Shown piece after piece: positions 38,901 to 45,617 of a DNA stretch of 64,000 nt. Under the pieces are notes generated by a model that did not search any database, was not told where the DNA came from, and was given only the letters and a program-made list of their open reading frames with translations. The DNA lies in assembly GCA_039191215.1 (NCBI GenBank), contig JBCCXT010000006.1:35845-99844 (forward strand), in the 5' to 3' direction. The stretch's first letter is position 1. Each line of letters starts with the position of its first letter. The stretch is from HKCCE3408 sp039191215. GTDB taxonomy: Bacteria > Pseudomonadota > Alphaproteobacteria > Rhodobacterales > Rhodobacteraceae. The position numbers were made by a program, and so were the translations under genes.

Positions 38901-40267
38901 GTGCCTTCGCCATCGACGATGACGGCCGCATCGGTCACGTCGAGCCGGGCTTTTAGCGCGGCCTCAATCTCACCCAGTTCGATCCGGTACCCGGCAAGCT
39001 TGACCTGGCTGTCTTGGCGCCCAAGAAAGATGACGTTGCCGTCCGTGTCCTGGCAGACCAGATCGCCCGTGCGGTAGTAGCGCTCGCCCAGCACGCGCGG
39101 TTCGTCGATGAAGCGTTCGGCGGTGGTCTCGGCACGGTTCAGATAACCCAGAGCCAGACCGTCACCGGCGATGCAAAGCTCGCCCGCCTCTCCGACCCCG
39201 ACCGGCTCGCCCCGGTCATCCAATACCGCAATGGCCGTGCGGTTGATCGGTTTGCCAATGGGTATGCCCGGCGCATCTGCCGGCAGATCGCGCGGAATCT
39301 CATAGGTGCAGGCAAAGGTTGTTGTCTCGGTCGGACCGTAGCCGTTGATTATCGCGCAATCGAGCGCATCCAAGGCGCGGCGAATATGGGGCACCGAGAG
39401 CGCCTCACCGCCGACAAGCAGGGCATGCAGCCCGTCAAGCAGCTTGGGATCACGATCGACCACCGCGTTAAACAGAGAGCTGGTCAGCCACAGCGTCGTG
39501 ATGCGCGACTGCGCCAGAACGCCCGCAAGCGCGTCGAAATCAGGCAGGCCAGCGCCCGGATAGATCACGCAAGTGCCGCCGTTCAGGAGCGGGCCCCAGA
39601 TCTCCAGCGTGGCCGCGTCAAAGGCCACCGGCGCCATCTGCAAAAACCGCTGATCGGCGTCAAATTGCGTGAACTCAGCCCCCACAACCAGCCGCGCGAT
39701 GCCGCGATGCGGGGTCATCACACCCTTTGGTTTGCCGGTGGAGCCGGAGGTGTAGATCACATAGGCCAGATCATCGGCCGACGCGGCCGGCAGGTCGACG
39801 CGCGGGCCGGTCGCACCAACAACAATCGGCGAAAGGCCGGCCGCCGAAGGCATGATCCCATCTGACAAGACGATGCGCGCCGCGCCACTGTCTTCGACCA
39901 TGAAAGCCAGGCGATCCGCCGGATAAGATGGATCAAGCGGCAGGTAGGCCGCCCCCGCCTTCAAGATCGCCAACAGCGCGATGATTAGATCAAATGAGCG
40001 GTCGGTCTGAACCGCAACGACATCACCCGGTACCACGCCATCGGCAATCAGCGCAAAGGCAAGATCATCGGAATGCCGGTTTAGCTCACCATAGGTCAGC
40101 TTTTGCTTCGCTGGCGCGTCTGGCCGGCCAAGCTCTAGCGCGATGCGATCGGATTGTTCTGAGGCGAGTTGGGCAAAGATGTCGTGGACGGCGGCTTTTG
40201 GCGCCGATCCTTCATTCACGACCCAAGAATGGCTAAATGATTTACCCAGAACATTCACGACAGGCAC
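29945..40267 (-). CDS. Hybrid NRPS-PKS megasynthase with in-line aminotransferase
   Basis: 3440 residues. Domain order with key residues: A1 (YTSGSTGKPKG near 170), PCP1 (GGSS, Ser about 560), KS (TACSTSG, Cys about 794), AT (GHSMGE, Ser about 1234), ACP (GFDSL, Ser about 1572), class III aminotransferase (ATYGK, PLP lysine about 1954), C (HHVTVDG about 2262), A2 (YTSGSTGQPKG about 2727), PCP2 (GGHS, about 3115), TE (GYSAG about 3255, His near 3418). There is no KR, DH or ER. Read by alignment to GrsA, the A pockets give DALWLGGTF and DAFWLGGTF plus the A10 lysine, both close to valine codes. The KS-AT-ACP-aminotransferase order resembles iturin/mycosubtilin synthetases: a malonyl extension followed by amination of the beta-keto group. 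The expected product is a beta-amino-gamma-(amino acid) unit joined to a second amino acid. The start is GTG 40267; the ribosome site is weak. Confidence 0.93.
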   Translation of the reverse strand: MPVVNVLGKSFSHSWVVNEGSAPKAAVHDIFAQLASEQSDRIALELGRPDAPAKQKLTYGELNRHSDDLAFALIADGVVPGDVVAVQTDRSFDLIIALLAILKAGAAYLPLDPSYPADRLAFMVEDSGAARIVLSDGIMPSAAGLSPIVVGATGPRVDLPAASADDLAYVIYTSGSTGKPKGVMTPHRGIARLVVGAEFTQFDADQRFLQMAPVAFDAATLEIWGPLLNGGTCVIYPGAGLPDFDALAGVLAQSRITTLWLTSSLFNAVVDRDPKLLDGLHALLVGGEALSVPHIRRALDALDCAIINGYGPTETTTFACTYEIPRDLPADAPGIPIGKPINRTAIAVLDDRGEPVGVGEAGELCIAGDGLALGYLNRAETTAERFIDEPRVLGERYYRTGDLVCQDTDGNVIFLGRQDSQVKLAGYRIELGEIEAALKARLDVTDAAVIVDGEGTGRRLAAFIVGADLPDDHVLRNDLAAGLPDHMLPAVFQRLDSLPLTENGKLDRKALTVSRRRRPDLRYPYAAPRGPREQFVAMAWEEMLGVDGIGRADRFFELGGSSLMATQFIEMCRAEKGFDLTVAEFFSLPTPEHIAEIWVSREAAPTLATRTRRAADRPTGNDQIAIVGVSARAAGADTAHELWDLMVAGKSGRVDITADDLIAAGFSPELLDDPDFVPSSYPLKNHKGFDHKFFGFTPREIEIMDPQQRIMLEAAWMALEDAGHDTQQGGDRIGVFGGVGRNAYQLENLMSVKRWRDMSHDYSVMIGNERDFPCTHIAYRLSLTGPAMTVQTACSTSGTAIHLAAESLRKGECDMALAGGAKFLVPHRAGYMYHEGGPLTPSGRIAAFDAKADGMIRGSGVAMLAMKRLDDAIAEGDNIYAVMIGSAVNNDGANKAGFSAPSSIGQSDVIAEAYLNAGITADDVSLIEAHGTGTLLGDPIEIEGLTRAFRETTDRKQFCAIGSIKTNTGHLDAGATAAGTVKAALALKHGVIPPSLNFSEPNPAIPFADSPFFVAGEALAWPKGDVPRRAGISSFGMGGTNAHIVIQEAPQIAPSDPAVGPQLIVLSAKTDTALTARCEDLADWLDANRDANLADVAYTLLTGRRRMEKRLAFLASSVDEAIAKLRARNPREMIRSAMAADEAELVFLFAGGGAQYAGMAMGLYDWAPEFRAALDRLDTAYTTATGVSLIEIIRADGTLETPTTALPALYAIEYAMAAQWVAWGAEPSAMIGHSMGEYTAAVMAGVMSPEDGLNIVMVRGELFDTLPEGAMLSVPLGADVVEPRLDASLSIAAVNAEGQCVVSGPVDAIEALRAAFEAEEVETRRVHINVAAHSAMVEPILDRFRRAFEQIELRAPTRPFISNVTGTWITDAEATSPDYWARHLRGTVRFADGVGTLLETQGRVFLELAPGQVLSTLTRQHSRRSADHEISATIRHPRETDPDVTFLLNALGKAWMSGAVLNWKSLAQGRRLKLALPVYRFDRVELWIDPQPYADAIEGGLTPVAPAAETVVLPGADGPRTSTEAPAPAPLAPADKRGAILAKLKAIIHDLSGLPMEAIDEHATFLELGFDSLFLTQANAAFKKAFKVKLNTRQLIEDLPVLDALADYLDGIVAADNPALGAAPVPASVPTPGSADAQAGSDVTPAAAQAGKTAAAPNVQVPSFTKTEKLVLTPAQEAHIDALIAETIRRTPKAKASTQASRRALADPRTVQGFKTRWKEMVYPILSDEAKGAYVWDTDGNKCIDLVGGYGVTFLGHQPDFVVDAIREQSEKSLAIGPQTVLAGEVAQMVTEMTGMERAAFCNTGSEAVLAAVRMARTVTGKSKVAKFDGHYHGIFDEMQVRGSGQGSRLTTFPSAPGIPEEAIQNTIILDYGDPDAFNVIRENADDLALVLVEPVRSRNPDFQPIEYVQALRKLTEELGIPLLFDEIVTGFRCHPKGAQHVFGIRADMATYGKVIGGGLPIGVVTGSALYMDTLDGGHWEFGDDSTPTSDMTWFAGTFVRHPMALATTKAVLEHLQSEGPALQDGMTARAKVLVDELNAFFAQVSAPLKMEQFSSVLRLTQTEFSEYSDLLFFHLRNRGIMTYEGRPIFISAAHTADDLAQVRDAFIDAVNTLIDAGLMQGTRPDGSRIVPLSTNQQEIWLSAQFGPGASCSYNLCSTIELKGALDVAVLERALNDLTDRHEALRTVPNADGETQTIHAVLDLPLMQTDLSELSAAARAEALDAAQVAEVETPFDLANGPLIRAHLLRLGPDHHKLLLTGHHVTVDGWSCGVMVRELGALYVARRDGVAADLPAPIQLSDYLAYLNRADTIEARQEARAYWIDLYKDGLVRVDFPTDRPRPKTRDVAARRMTLDVPAATIDRLTELAAGEGTTLFSALISGFGAYLHRITGVPKNALGFAAAGQPLVGQAPLLGHCVTFLPLQVETQSGDTFESLLRRTGHGLLDALEYQNFDFVSFVKDVAKDRDLDWAPMVTVAINLDAAAKEAPFADFDAVTDSVGRRYEQLDLFINFMKTDTGAELQCTYNLALFDAETIERRMSEYLALLAAAAESPAVPVSRLDVVAPQDRAKLANWQGHAVDYPRDASLPVLFDQIAQSAPDSTALVAADGQEISYGALAAAADAWARDLVARGVKPGDYVGVLLPRGPELIAAYIAIMKAGAAYVPLDAGMPASRVAFILGDCSAQVVLSYGAPAVDLPDGIELVDLAGNPRVWAGELPGASALDPAYLMYTSGSTGQPKGVIVPHRAIARLVLGNDFAQFDPSRRFLQLAPASFDAATFEIWGALLNGATLVLPDADLATDIDRLRDTLLRQRITTLWLTAALFNAIVDRNASALASVQEVLTGGEALSVAHVRNAQAALPNVQLINGYGPTENTTFSCTYPIPALTEEDTSVPIGRPIANTRAYIVDGDLRPVPPGIPGELVVAGDGLALGYLNRPDLTAASFVPAPVLGEDQVYRTGDICRYRSDGLIDFVGRRDGQIKLRGFRVEPGEIEAVMAAVPGIDQAAILHDAERAALFGFYVGAPTLEALTAILRDRLPRHMVPSRLIQLPDMPVTANGKLDRAALVDRIDEVSHRPDDAAPLSTYEVGLAAIWRDLLGIEEIGRDSDFFALGGHSLLAVQLFDRIKAIFGPVMAMSTLFSHPTLSALGRAVEAAQQETADGVDPDAPWDTSVVIHPGNLGSTATPLFIVGGAGGNVNNLAELGRLMGQHRKVVAFQSRGVLGHKPHHTIEEIAAENLHYLAQHQESGPVVLAGYSAGATTAFEMARQLEAKGRKVVALILIDSMAPGFGVDYFDPNRSRSLLTKSGRRRFRSSARMWLRHGPKLLANRIRTAGISRSKEPQNAGLHMKRHQQMVADWFDAARTYKGGAYNGQASLLMADNQQHLRGQLFRQQFPSLGWDQYVAPSRLLCHQLDAGDHADLVEGKHAKEIVRIIEAEIERG

Positions 40268-40699
40268 TCGTTTTCATTATGCAACAAACACGCCGCGTAG
40301 CCAAAGCTCTAACGGCCGCGGCGACGCGTTAAGACCCTATCAATCTATTAAGGAATAATAAAGGAAAAGCCGACCGGGCGCGGGGGAAATATGGTCTCTT
40401 TAGGGCATTTTGCGATGCCATTTTCATTACTAGATTTGACGAATTGAATTTTACAATTTTGATCCACAGGCCACAATAACTGCTTAGATCACAGGGTGAG
40501 CTTCCAATCTTTGAAAGCTGCGAATGCGCGGTTTCGCCCGCCGCTACAACCTGCGGTGGTATTATGGATCGTGCGTGTTTTTCCAATAGGGTTAATGTAA
40601 TCTGCAAATCACGCAGCGCGGCGGGCAGCTTGCGCCAAACCGAGTTGGTTAAGCGATTCGCGGAAAAATATTCATTTTGATAATTCAATCCGCCGCCAA
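40268..40699. other. AT-richer gap upstream of the megasynthase; no gene seen
   Basis: About 430 bases with clearly more A and T than the flanks, no convincing open frame and no family match in either direction. It must hold the megasynthase promoter on the minus strand. The right end merges into the decayed transporter remnant. I see no insertion-sequence ends or target duplications. Confidence 0.5.
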
Positions 40700-40965
40700 T
40701 TGGGGTTTTGCGCTGGCTTTTCGGCTTTGGCCTAGACGGTAAGGCCGGATGTGCGGCCGGTGCCAATGTAAACACCGCCTGTGTGCTTGGCCGCCGCGCT
40801 GAGCGTGCACGGGTCTGGGTATATGTGCTGTCGGGCGCGCTGGCAGGCCTGTTGGCCAACATCACCGTGATCGTTGGCGGCACATTGCCGTTGGGCGGCC
40901 GCGGCAGGCTTTTTGCCACGATCCGGGGCGTGCTGCTTTGCGGGATGATCATCAATGGTCTGGCC
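40700..40965 (+). pseudogene. Remnant of ribose-type ABC permease (RbsC)
   Basis: Only the C-terminal part of an RbsC-like permease can be read: VYVLSGALAGLLA, then VGGTLPLGGRG and GVLLCGMIINGLA. The N-terminal half is missing or unrecognisable, and parts between the conserved helices are deleted. The reading frame then runs straight into a truncated RbsA ATPase at about 40966, so two separate genes have been fused by deletion. It belongs to the decayed sugar-acid locus 40700-45257. Confidence 0.7.
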
Positions 40966-41350
40966 GTGACCGGCCTGAACGGGGCGGGACATTCGACCCT
41001 GATGAAAGTCCTGGGCGGGGTTATCACCTGCGGTAAGGGCATGATCGAGATGGACGGTGAGGCCATCGGGATCACCAGCCCGGCCGATGCCGGCGCGCTT
41101 GGCATTGCGGAGCAGGTCACGGTGATGCGCGACGGCAAGATCGTGCGCCCGGACCAAACCGCTGCCCCAACCGAAGGCGCCGCGATCAAACCGATGACCG
41201 GGCCTGAGCTTGACGATGTCATCAAGCCGCACAAAGCCATCGCCGGTGAGGTGTTGCTTTCCGTCCAAGGGCTTGAAAAGCCCGCGACCAACCGCGACGT
41301 CTCGTTCGGTTTGCACCGCGGTGCGATCCTGGTTCAGACCGGCCTGCACA
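40966..41350 (+). pseudogene. Remnant of ribose-type ABC ATPase (RbsA)
   Basis: The start of the first ATP-binding domain is present, but Walker A reads GLNGAGHST, with His (40990-40992) in place of the essential Lys. After SPADAGALGIA the frame jumps to VTVMRDGKIV, which normally lies some 130 residues later, so the Q-loop, signature and Walker B are gone. A piece of the second domain follows (GEVLLSVQGLEKP, DVSFGLHRGAIL) before the sequence runs into aldehyde dehydrogenase. The protein cannot be an active ATPase. Confidence 0.75.
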
Positions 41351-42191
41351 GCCCAGGACGTGGCCCGCGCAATCGAGACATCTGCCAAAACGCAGAAAGA
41401 CTGGCTGCTTTTGCCCGCGCAAAGCCAAGCTGAGTTTATCTACAAGATTGCTGAGGTAAGAGCAGCTGAGCGTGACCTGCCGGAACACTTGCTGGTGCAC
41501 GAACAGGGCAAGACCCGAGCCGAGGCTGGCGCTGAGTTCACCGACATCGTTCGTTACCTGACCTATTCGGCCGAAGACGCGGGCCGTATGCAGGGCGAGA
41601 CCTTTCCGTCTGATAATGCACGCAAACAGGGCTTGATCCAACGGGTGACATTTGGCGTGACACTTGGGCTTTGCGCCCATGGCTACCCGATGGCGCTGAT
41701 CGGGCGCAAAGCCGGGGCCGATCACGACGGCGGATGCGCTGTCGCGGGTCGAGCGGATCGTCGCCGGTTCCGCGGCCGGAGGGGCGAGGCCTGCGGCTGG
41801 TGAAAAGCGCCCCGAAGGCCTCGAATTTGCCGGCGTGCATAAGTAGGAGCCGACGGTGCCTGTCGATGCGACGGCCGAAACCGCAGCCCTTCGCGAGGAG
41901 ATCTTTGGGCCTGTCGAGCCTATCGCCCGGCTCCGCGATCACGAAGATGCCCTGGCGATTGCCGATGCCCGGCCCCACGGGCTTTCGGCCAATCTATGGA
42001 CGCAAAATCCATCTATCGACATGGACGCGATCCAGCGGCTGGAAACCGGCACCATCTTTCCGAACTCCGGGATTACCGGCATCATCCAAGGCTACCACAA
42101 TGGCCATATGCTTGGCGATTTGGGCGGCGAAGACGGCGTGCACGGGATCGAAGGCTACTTGCAGAAACGCACGGTCTATTTGTCCTGCTGA
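41351..42191 (+). pseudogene. Decayed aldehyde dehydrogenase
   Basis: The N-terminal part (EQGKTRAEAGAEF, AGRMQGETFPSD) is readable from 41351 to about 41730. The whole middle, including the catalytic Cys and the NAD-binding turn, is deleted and the frame shifts. The C-terminal part (ALSRVERIVAGS, then REEIFGPVEPIARL to the end) follows in a different frame and contains an in-frame TAG at 41844-41846, just before EPTVPVDA, where functional enzymes read an aromatic residue. The type recalls the semialdehyde dehydrogenases of sugar-acid pathways. The piece from 41856 to 42191 is open but has no catalytic centre. Confidence 0.8.
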
Positions 42192-42200
42192 CCCACCCGA

Positions 42201-43118
42201 TCAGTCCGGCAGGATGGCGCCGGGTGCGCCGATGACGCGGCAGGCCAAAGCGTGGCCATCGGCCATCGCCCGGGCCCCGTCTTCGCCGCGCGCAATCGCA
42301 GCCAAATAGGCGGCGTTGAAACTGTCCCCGGCGGCGGTTGTGTCAACGACCGTGACGGCGTCATTGGGCGGGGTGAAACGATGTTGGGCGGAGAGGTCGA
42401 GCGGGCCGTCTGGCCCACGCTTGAGCGCGCCAAAACGCACGCCCCAGCCGCGCAGACGATGGGCAACGGCATCCGCATTGGGATCACCAAACAGATCTTG
42501 CTCGTCATCGGCCGAAGGCAGCGCGATATCGGTGCGACGCCACATCTGCTCGGACGCTGCGCGGGCGGTCGCTGCATCTTCCCACAGGCGCGGCCGATGG
42601 TTGCTGTCATAGGACAAGGTGCCGCCGGTGGCGCGAAACTCATCCGCCCAATCGAGGATCGCCGCGCGGACCGGTGGCGGCAGAATGGCGACGGAGATGC
42701 CCGATAGATAGACCAGATCGAACGCATTCAGCGCGTTAAGTGTAAGTCCTGTGCCGGAGAACATCTGCCGTGCAGCGGATGCCGAGCGCCAATAGCTAAA
42801 GCTCCGCTCCCCCGCCGCGTCCGTGTCGATCGCGTATAAGCCAGGCATGGCGCCATCGCGCCGCTCGATCAGCGCGTCATTGAGGCCGTGCGATTTAACT
42901 TCGGCCATGATGCGGTCCGAATAGGGATCGGTGCCAAGCGCGGTCACGTAAGACGTGCTGATATCGGTGCCACGCAAAGCGCGCGCCAGATAGACGGCGG
43001 TATTGAACGTGTCGCCCGCAACGCCTAGGCGGGCAGAGCCATCCGGCTTTGCGATGAGCTCGATCATGACTTCGCCAACGCAGGCGATGCGCTGGATCGG
43101 ACGCTTTGGTTGTATCAT
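42201..43118 (-). CDS. kdgK: PfkB-family sugar kinase, probable 2-keto-3-deoxygluconate kinase
   Basis: 305 residues, intact. The N-terminal VGEVMIEL and GDTFNTAVYLA patches bind the sugar and DTTAAGDSFNAAYL near the C-terminus holds the catalytic Asp. The family phosphorylates keto-deoxy sugar acids; overall resemblance is to KdgK, the step before cleavage to pyruvate and glyceraldehyde phosphate. The start ATG 43118 directly follows the regulator's stop (TAGATG), so the two form an operon. All other catabolic genes around it are broken, so its present use is uncertain; it may serve another supply of the same intermediate. Confidence 0.8.
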   Translation of the reverse strand: MIQPKRPIQRIACVGEVMIELIAKPDGSARLGVAGDTFNTAVYLARALRGTDISTSYVTALGTDPYSDRIMAEVKSHGLNDALIERRDGAMPGLYAIDTDAAGERSFSYWRSASAARQMFSGTGLTLNALNAFDLVYLSGISVAILPPPVRAAILDWADEFRATGGTLSYDSNHRPRLWEDAATARAASEQMWRRTDIALPSADDEQDLFGDPNADAVAHRLRGWGVRFGALKRGPDGPLDLSAQHRFTPPNDAVTVVDTTAAGDSFNAAYLAAIARGEDGARAMADGHALACRVIGAPGAILPD

Positions 43119-43844
43119 CTAAAGATCGCCGAAGGTTTGGCGGACTTGCGCCCAAGCGTCTTCCAAATGGGTGCGGAGCGCAACCTCAGCGGCGTCCGGA
43201 TCGCGCAGCAAGATCGCGTCCAGAATAGCGGTATGTGCCGCAAGGTTCTGGGCGTTGCGTTCTGGCAGGCGCGGCATCTTCGACCATTGCGGCGCAAGCC
43301 ATGTTGTATAGGCGCGGTGGATCGCGGGCAGCGCCTCATTGCCAGAAACACGGTAAAGAACGCTATGGAACTGAATGTCTGTCTTATAAAACATCTCGCT
43401 GTCATGAACCGCTGCGGCATTGGCGGCAAGCGCTGCTTTGAGATCGAAGATGTCCTCGCGGTCAGCAGACAAGGCCGCCTGGCGGGCCAGCATGGCCTCG
43501 ACCAGAATGCGGGTATCAAAGAGGTTTTTCACGTCACGCGGCTTGTGCAGAAGATGCGTGACCACGGCGCCGGCGGCATCTATCGCCGCCTCAAAGCCGA
43601 CCTGGCGCACCACCGGCCTGTGCCGCGGTTTGGCGTCGATCAACCCGTGGGAGGACAACACGCGCACCGCCTCACGGACAACGGTTCGGCTGGTGCCAAA
43701 TTCTTCCATCAGATCTCTTTCCGGCGGCAGCGCGTCGCGATCGGCAAACGCCCCGCGCCGGATCCGCTCCTCCAGCGTCTTGACCACGTGATCGGCCGCG
43801 CGCCCGCCAGGTGGCCCCATGGGCTCAATCCCCAATTGACCCAT
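43119..43844 (-). CDS. FadR-type GntR regulator of the decayed locus
   Basis: 241 residues. The winged helix (about 15-85) contains LMEEFGTSRTVVREAVR, and an FCD domain follows with the metal-site segments YKTDIQFHSVLY and AAHTAILDAI. Such proteins often repress hexuronate or galactonate genes. ATG 43844 is used here; ATG 43820 has a better GGGGA ribosome site and may be the real start. A TGGTCATACCA palindrome lies 77 bases upstream, matching the FadR-type operator form. It appears intact, although the operon it presumably controlled is largely destroyed. Confidence 0.85.
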   Translation of the reverse strand: MGQLGIEPMGPPGGRAADHVVKTLEERIRRGAFADRDALPPERDLMEEFGTSRTVVREAVRVLSSHGLIDAKPRHRPVVRQVGFEAAIDAAGAVVTHLLHKPRDVKNLFDTRILVEAMLARQAALSADREDIFDLKAALAANAAAVHDSEMFYKTDIQFHSVLYRVSGNEALPAIHRAYTTWLAPQWSKMPRLPERNAQNLAAHTAILDAILLRDPDAAEVALRTHLEDAWAQVRQTFGDL

Positions 43845-43920
43845 TTTTATATGACAAAAATCGCAATATCCTCAAGAATCTTGGCGTTTTTGGTGCTGTG
43901 TCTCAAGAATAGCGTCATTT

Positions 43921-43931
43921 TGGTCATACCA
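43921..43931. promoter_or_regulatory. Candidate operator TGGTCATACCA
   Basis: TGGT-CAT-ACCA is a perfect inverted repeat with a 3-base centre, the form bound by FadR/FCD regulators. It stands between the divergent regulator gene (start 43844) and the enolase-superfamily remnant (43987), where autoregulation and control of the former catabolic operon would be expected. Confidence 0.45.
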
Positions 43932-43986
43932 GAATGGCTCGCTTCATGAAGCGCACCTTCCCAAGACACGCAGTGCCATCTCCGAT

Positions 43987-44690
43987 ATGGACATCCGTCT
44001 ATTCCACGTGCCGTTGGCGGACACATTGACCGATGCCAAACATGGCGACCATACCCATTTTCAGCTTATCACCGCGGCATTGCGCCTTGCAGATGGATCA
44101 GAAGGCGCGCGCTAAACCTGTACCGGCGGACGCGGCGGGCACGCAAGTGCAGCGCTAATCACCAATGACCTGGCGCCGTCCCTGATCGCCCGTAAAGCCG
44201 CGGATGTCGAAGCGCTCTATCAAGATATGCGATGGGCCATCCATGATGTCGGCCGCGGCGGCATCGCGGCATTTGCCATTTCGGCAATTGCCATCGCCCT
44301 GTAGGACCTGCGTGGCAAGCGCACCGATCAGCCGCTTTGGCAGATGGCGGGCGACGCCGCGCAGCGCTGCCGCGCCTATGCCGGCAGGATCGATTTGCAC
44401 TTCGATCTGCCCAAGCCATTGACGTCGATCCAATGGTATCTTGATGCGGGCTTTTATGGGGGCAAGATTAAGATCGGCGCGCCCGATCTTGCCGAAGACA
44501 TCGCCCGTGTCCGTGCCGTGAGGGAGTTGGTCGTGCCCGATGCCACTTTCATGGTCGATGCCAATGACTCGATGAACGTCGCCCAGGCGATCGCGCCATG
44601 TGGCGCGCTTAAACCTTATGATATCACCTGGTTCGAAGAGCCTGTCATTCCCGAAGACCAAGCCCGATTTGGTCAGATCTCGGAGGCCGC
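43987..44690 (+). pseudogene. Decayed enolase-superfamily sugar-acid dehydratase
   Basis: From ATG 43987 the frame reads like a mandelate racemase/galactarate dehydratase-type enzyme (IRLFHVPLADTLTDAKHGDH, later YLDAGFYGGKIKIG and FMVDANDSMN). It has two in-frame stops: TAA at 44113-44115 and TAG at 44302-44304. The second stands where the family has the Trp of IALWDLRGK, a one-base change. After ITWFEEP and a short stretch the C-terminal half is absent and the frame passes into an alcohol dehydrogenase fragment. The normal substrate would have been a sugar acid such as galactonate, talarate or a galactarolactone. Confidence 0.8.
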
Positions 44691-44871
44691 CGACATGCAT
44701 GTCTTTCACGGCAATATGGCTGCCCGCGTTGGCTTCAGCCGGGTGATCGGGCATGAAATGTCAGGCGTCGTGGAGGCGGTCGCCGACATTGCACGCCTTT
44801 TCGGTGGCGGGGTGTGTTTCTTCGTTCAACGCCGGCAGGCCTTTGAAGCCGTCAAAGCCAAACGCGGTTGA
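44691..44871 (+). pseudogene. Fragment of zinc alcohol dehydrogenase fused to the dehydratase remnant
   Basis: MHVFHGNMAARVGFSR and VIGHEMSGVVEAV match the N-terminal zinc-site region of medium-chain dehydrogenases (GHE motif). The rest is deleted except for a tail (AFEAVKAKRG) that could be the C-terminus of the same family. It continues in the reading frame of the enolase-superfamily remnant, so a deletion joined two genes. Not functional. Confidence 0.6.
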
Positions 44872-45065
44872 TATCGGTGAGAACGCATCTTGTTGTAAAT
44901 CCCGTTCTCGTGCGCAAACGCCATGAGCCAGGCGCCGCATCGCCGGGCATGTCGCCCGTTCGCCCCCTCACATGGGCATACATATCAATTGGTGCCAGTC
45001 GCGATCACGTCCGTCGCGTTCCGACGCCTCAAGCGCATGACGCCGCGTGCCGGGCGAACCGCTAA
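44872..45065. other. Unassigned stretch between gene remnants
   Basis: About 190 bases with no open frame that I recognise. Since remnants of catabolic genes lie on both sides, this is probably too decayed to read. A TAA at 45063-45065 closes the frame just before the KduD fragment. Confidence 0.4.
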
Positions 45066-45257
45066 CGCGCAACCGACAACACCCAAGCCCTGCAGGATGA
45101 TCCCGAACGCGCCAAGGCGATCTTAGATCGCATCCCGCAGGGTCGTTGGGGCAAGCTGGAAGACTGTGCCGGGCCGGTTGTGGTTCTTGCCTCGCCTGCG
45201 TCGGATTATGTCAACGGTGCCGTTTTGATGGTCGATGGCGGATGGATGGGGCGGTAG
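45066..45257 (+). pseudogene. kduD: C-terminal fragment of KduD-like short-chain dehydrogenase
   Basis: Only the last 63 codons remain: ATDNTQALQDDP, ILDRIPQGRWGKL, then LASPASDYVNG and VDGGWMGR before TAG. These are hallmarks of 2-deoxy-D-gluconate 3-dehydrogenase (KduD), which works beside KDG kinase in uronate breakdown. The cofactor and catalytic parts are missing and there is no start codon. It is the last readable remnant of the decayed sugar-acid locus. Confidence 0.75.
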
Positions 45258-45338
45258 GCTCGGTTTGCACCATCATCATTCGATAGAGATCCGGTCCTTT
45301 TGAGCGGGCCGCAATAGCCCGCCCGGCAGGCGATCGGC

Positions 45339-45503
45339 TTAGCTGTGGGAATTGCGCGGCTCTGACCGGTTCAAGACCGCGCGGAACGGGCTGGCCAGCT
45401 TGCGGCCGACCCAGGATAGGCCTTGCTGCATCACGCGGGCCCGTTCGAAACGGGCGCGTTGGATGATTTCGTCGATCTGTTCTCGGCTCTGCATTTCAAA
45501 CAT
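45339..45503 (-). CDS. Small basic protein, DUF1127-like
   Basis: 54 residues. One amphipathic helix (SREQIDEIIQRARFERARVM) leads to GLSWVGRKL and a basic, polar tail. The layout matches the next small gene (45618-45731), with I-x-RA-x-x-ER and WV-x-RK in the same order, so the two are paralogs. Proteins of this size and type (DUF1127-like) in Alphaproteobacteria can bind RNA and affect phosphate or stress responses; that role is only suggested. ATG 45503 has AGGA 8 bases upstream; longer frames upstream lack a ribosome site. Confidence 0.6.
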   Translation of the reverse strand: MFEMQSREQIDEIIQRARFERARVMQQGLSWVGRKLASPFRAVLNRSEPRNSHS

Positions 45504-45617
45504 GCTCAGGTCCTGCCTGTCGTCTATGGGCCTCCCATGCGACTTTATATGGCGGCAAGGCGCGATCTGCGGTAGCGCAATTGCTGCAAACCCGCCTGGC
45601 GCTGGATGCATGGCTGA

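Noticed and set aside
36803..38956. 717-residue open frame on the plus strand inside the megasynthase
   Set aside because: Exactly opposite the conserved KS, PCP and A1 domain codons, rich in Arg and His, no domain pattern. A high-GC shadow.
44155..44754. 199-residue minus-strand frame across the enolase-superfamily remnant
   Set aside because: The plus strand clearly matches a dehydratase, with nonsense codons; the antisense frame has no family resemblance.
40268..45257. Insertion sequence or phage as the cause of the decayed region
   Set aside because: No transposase, integrase, terminal inverted repeats or target duplications were seen; damage is by internal deletion and point changes.
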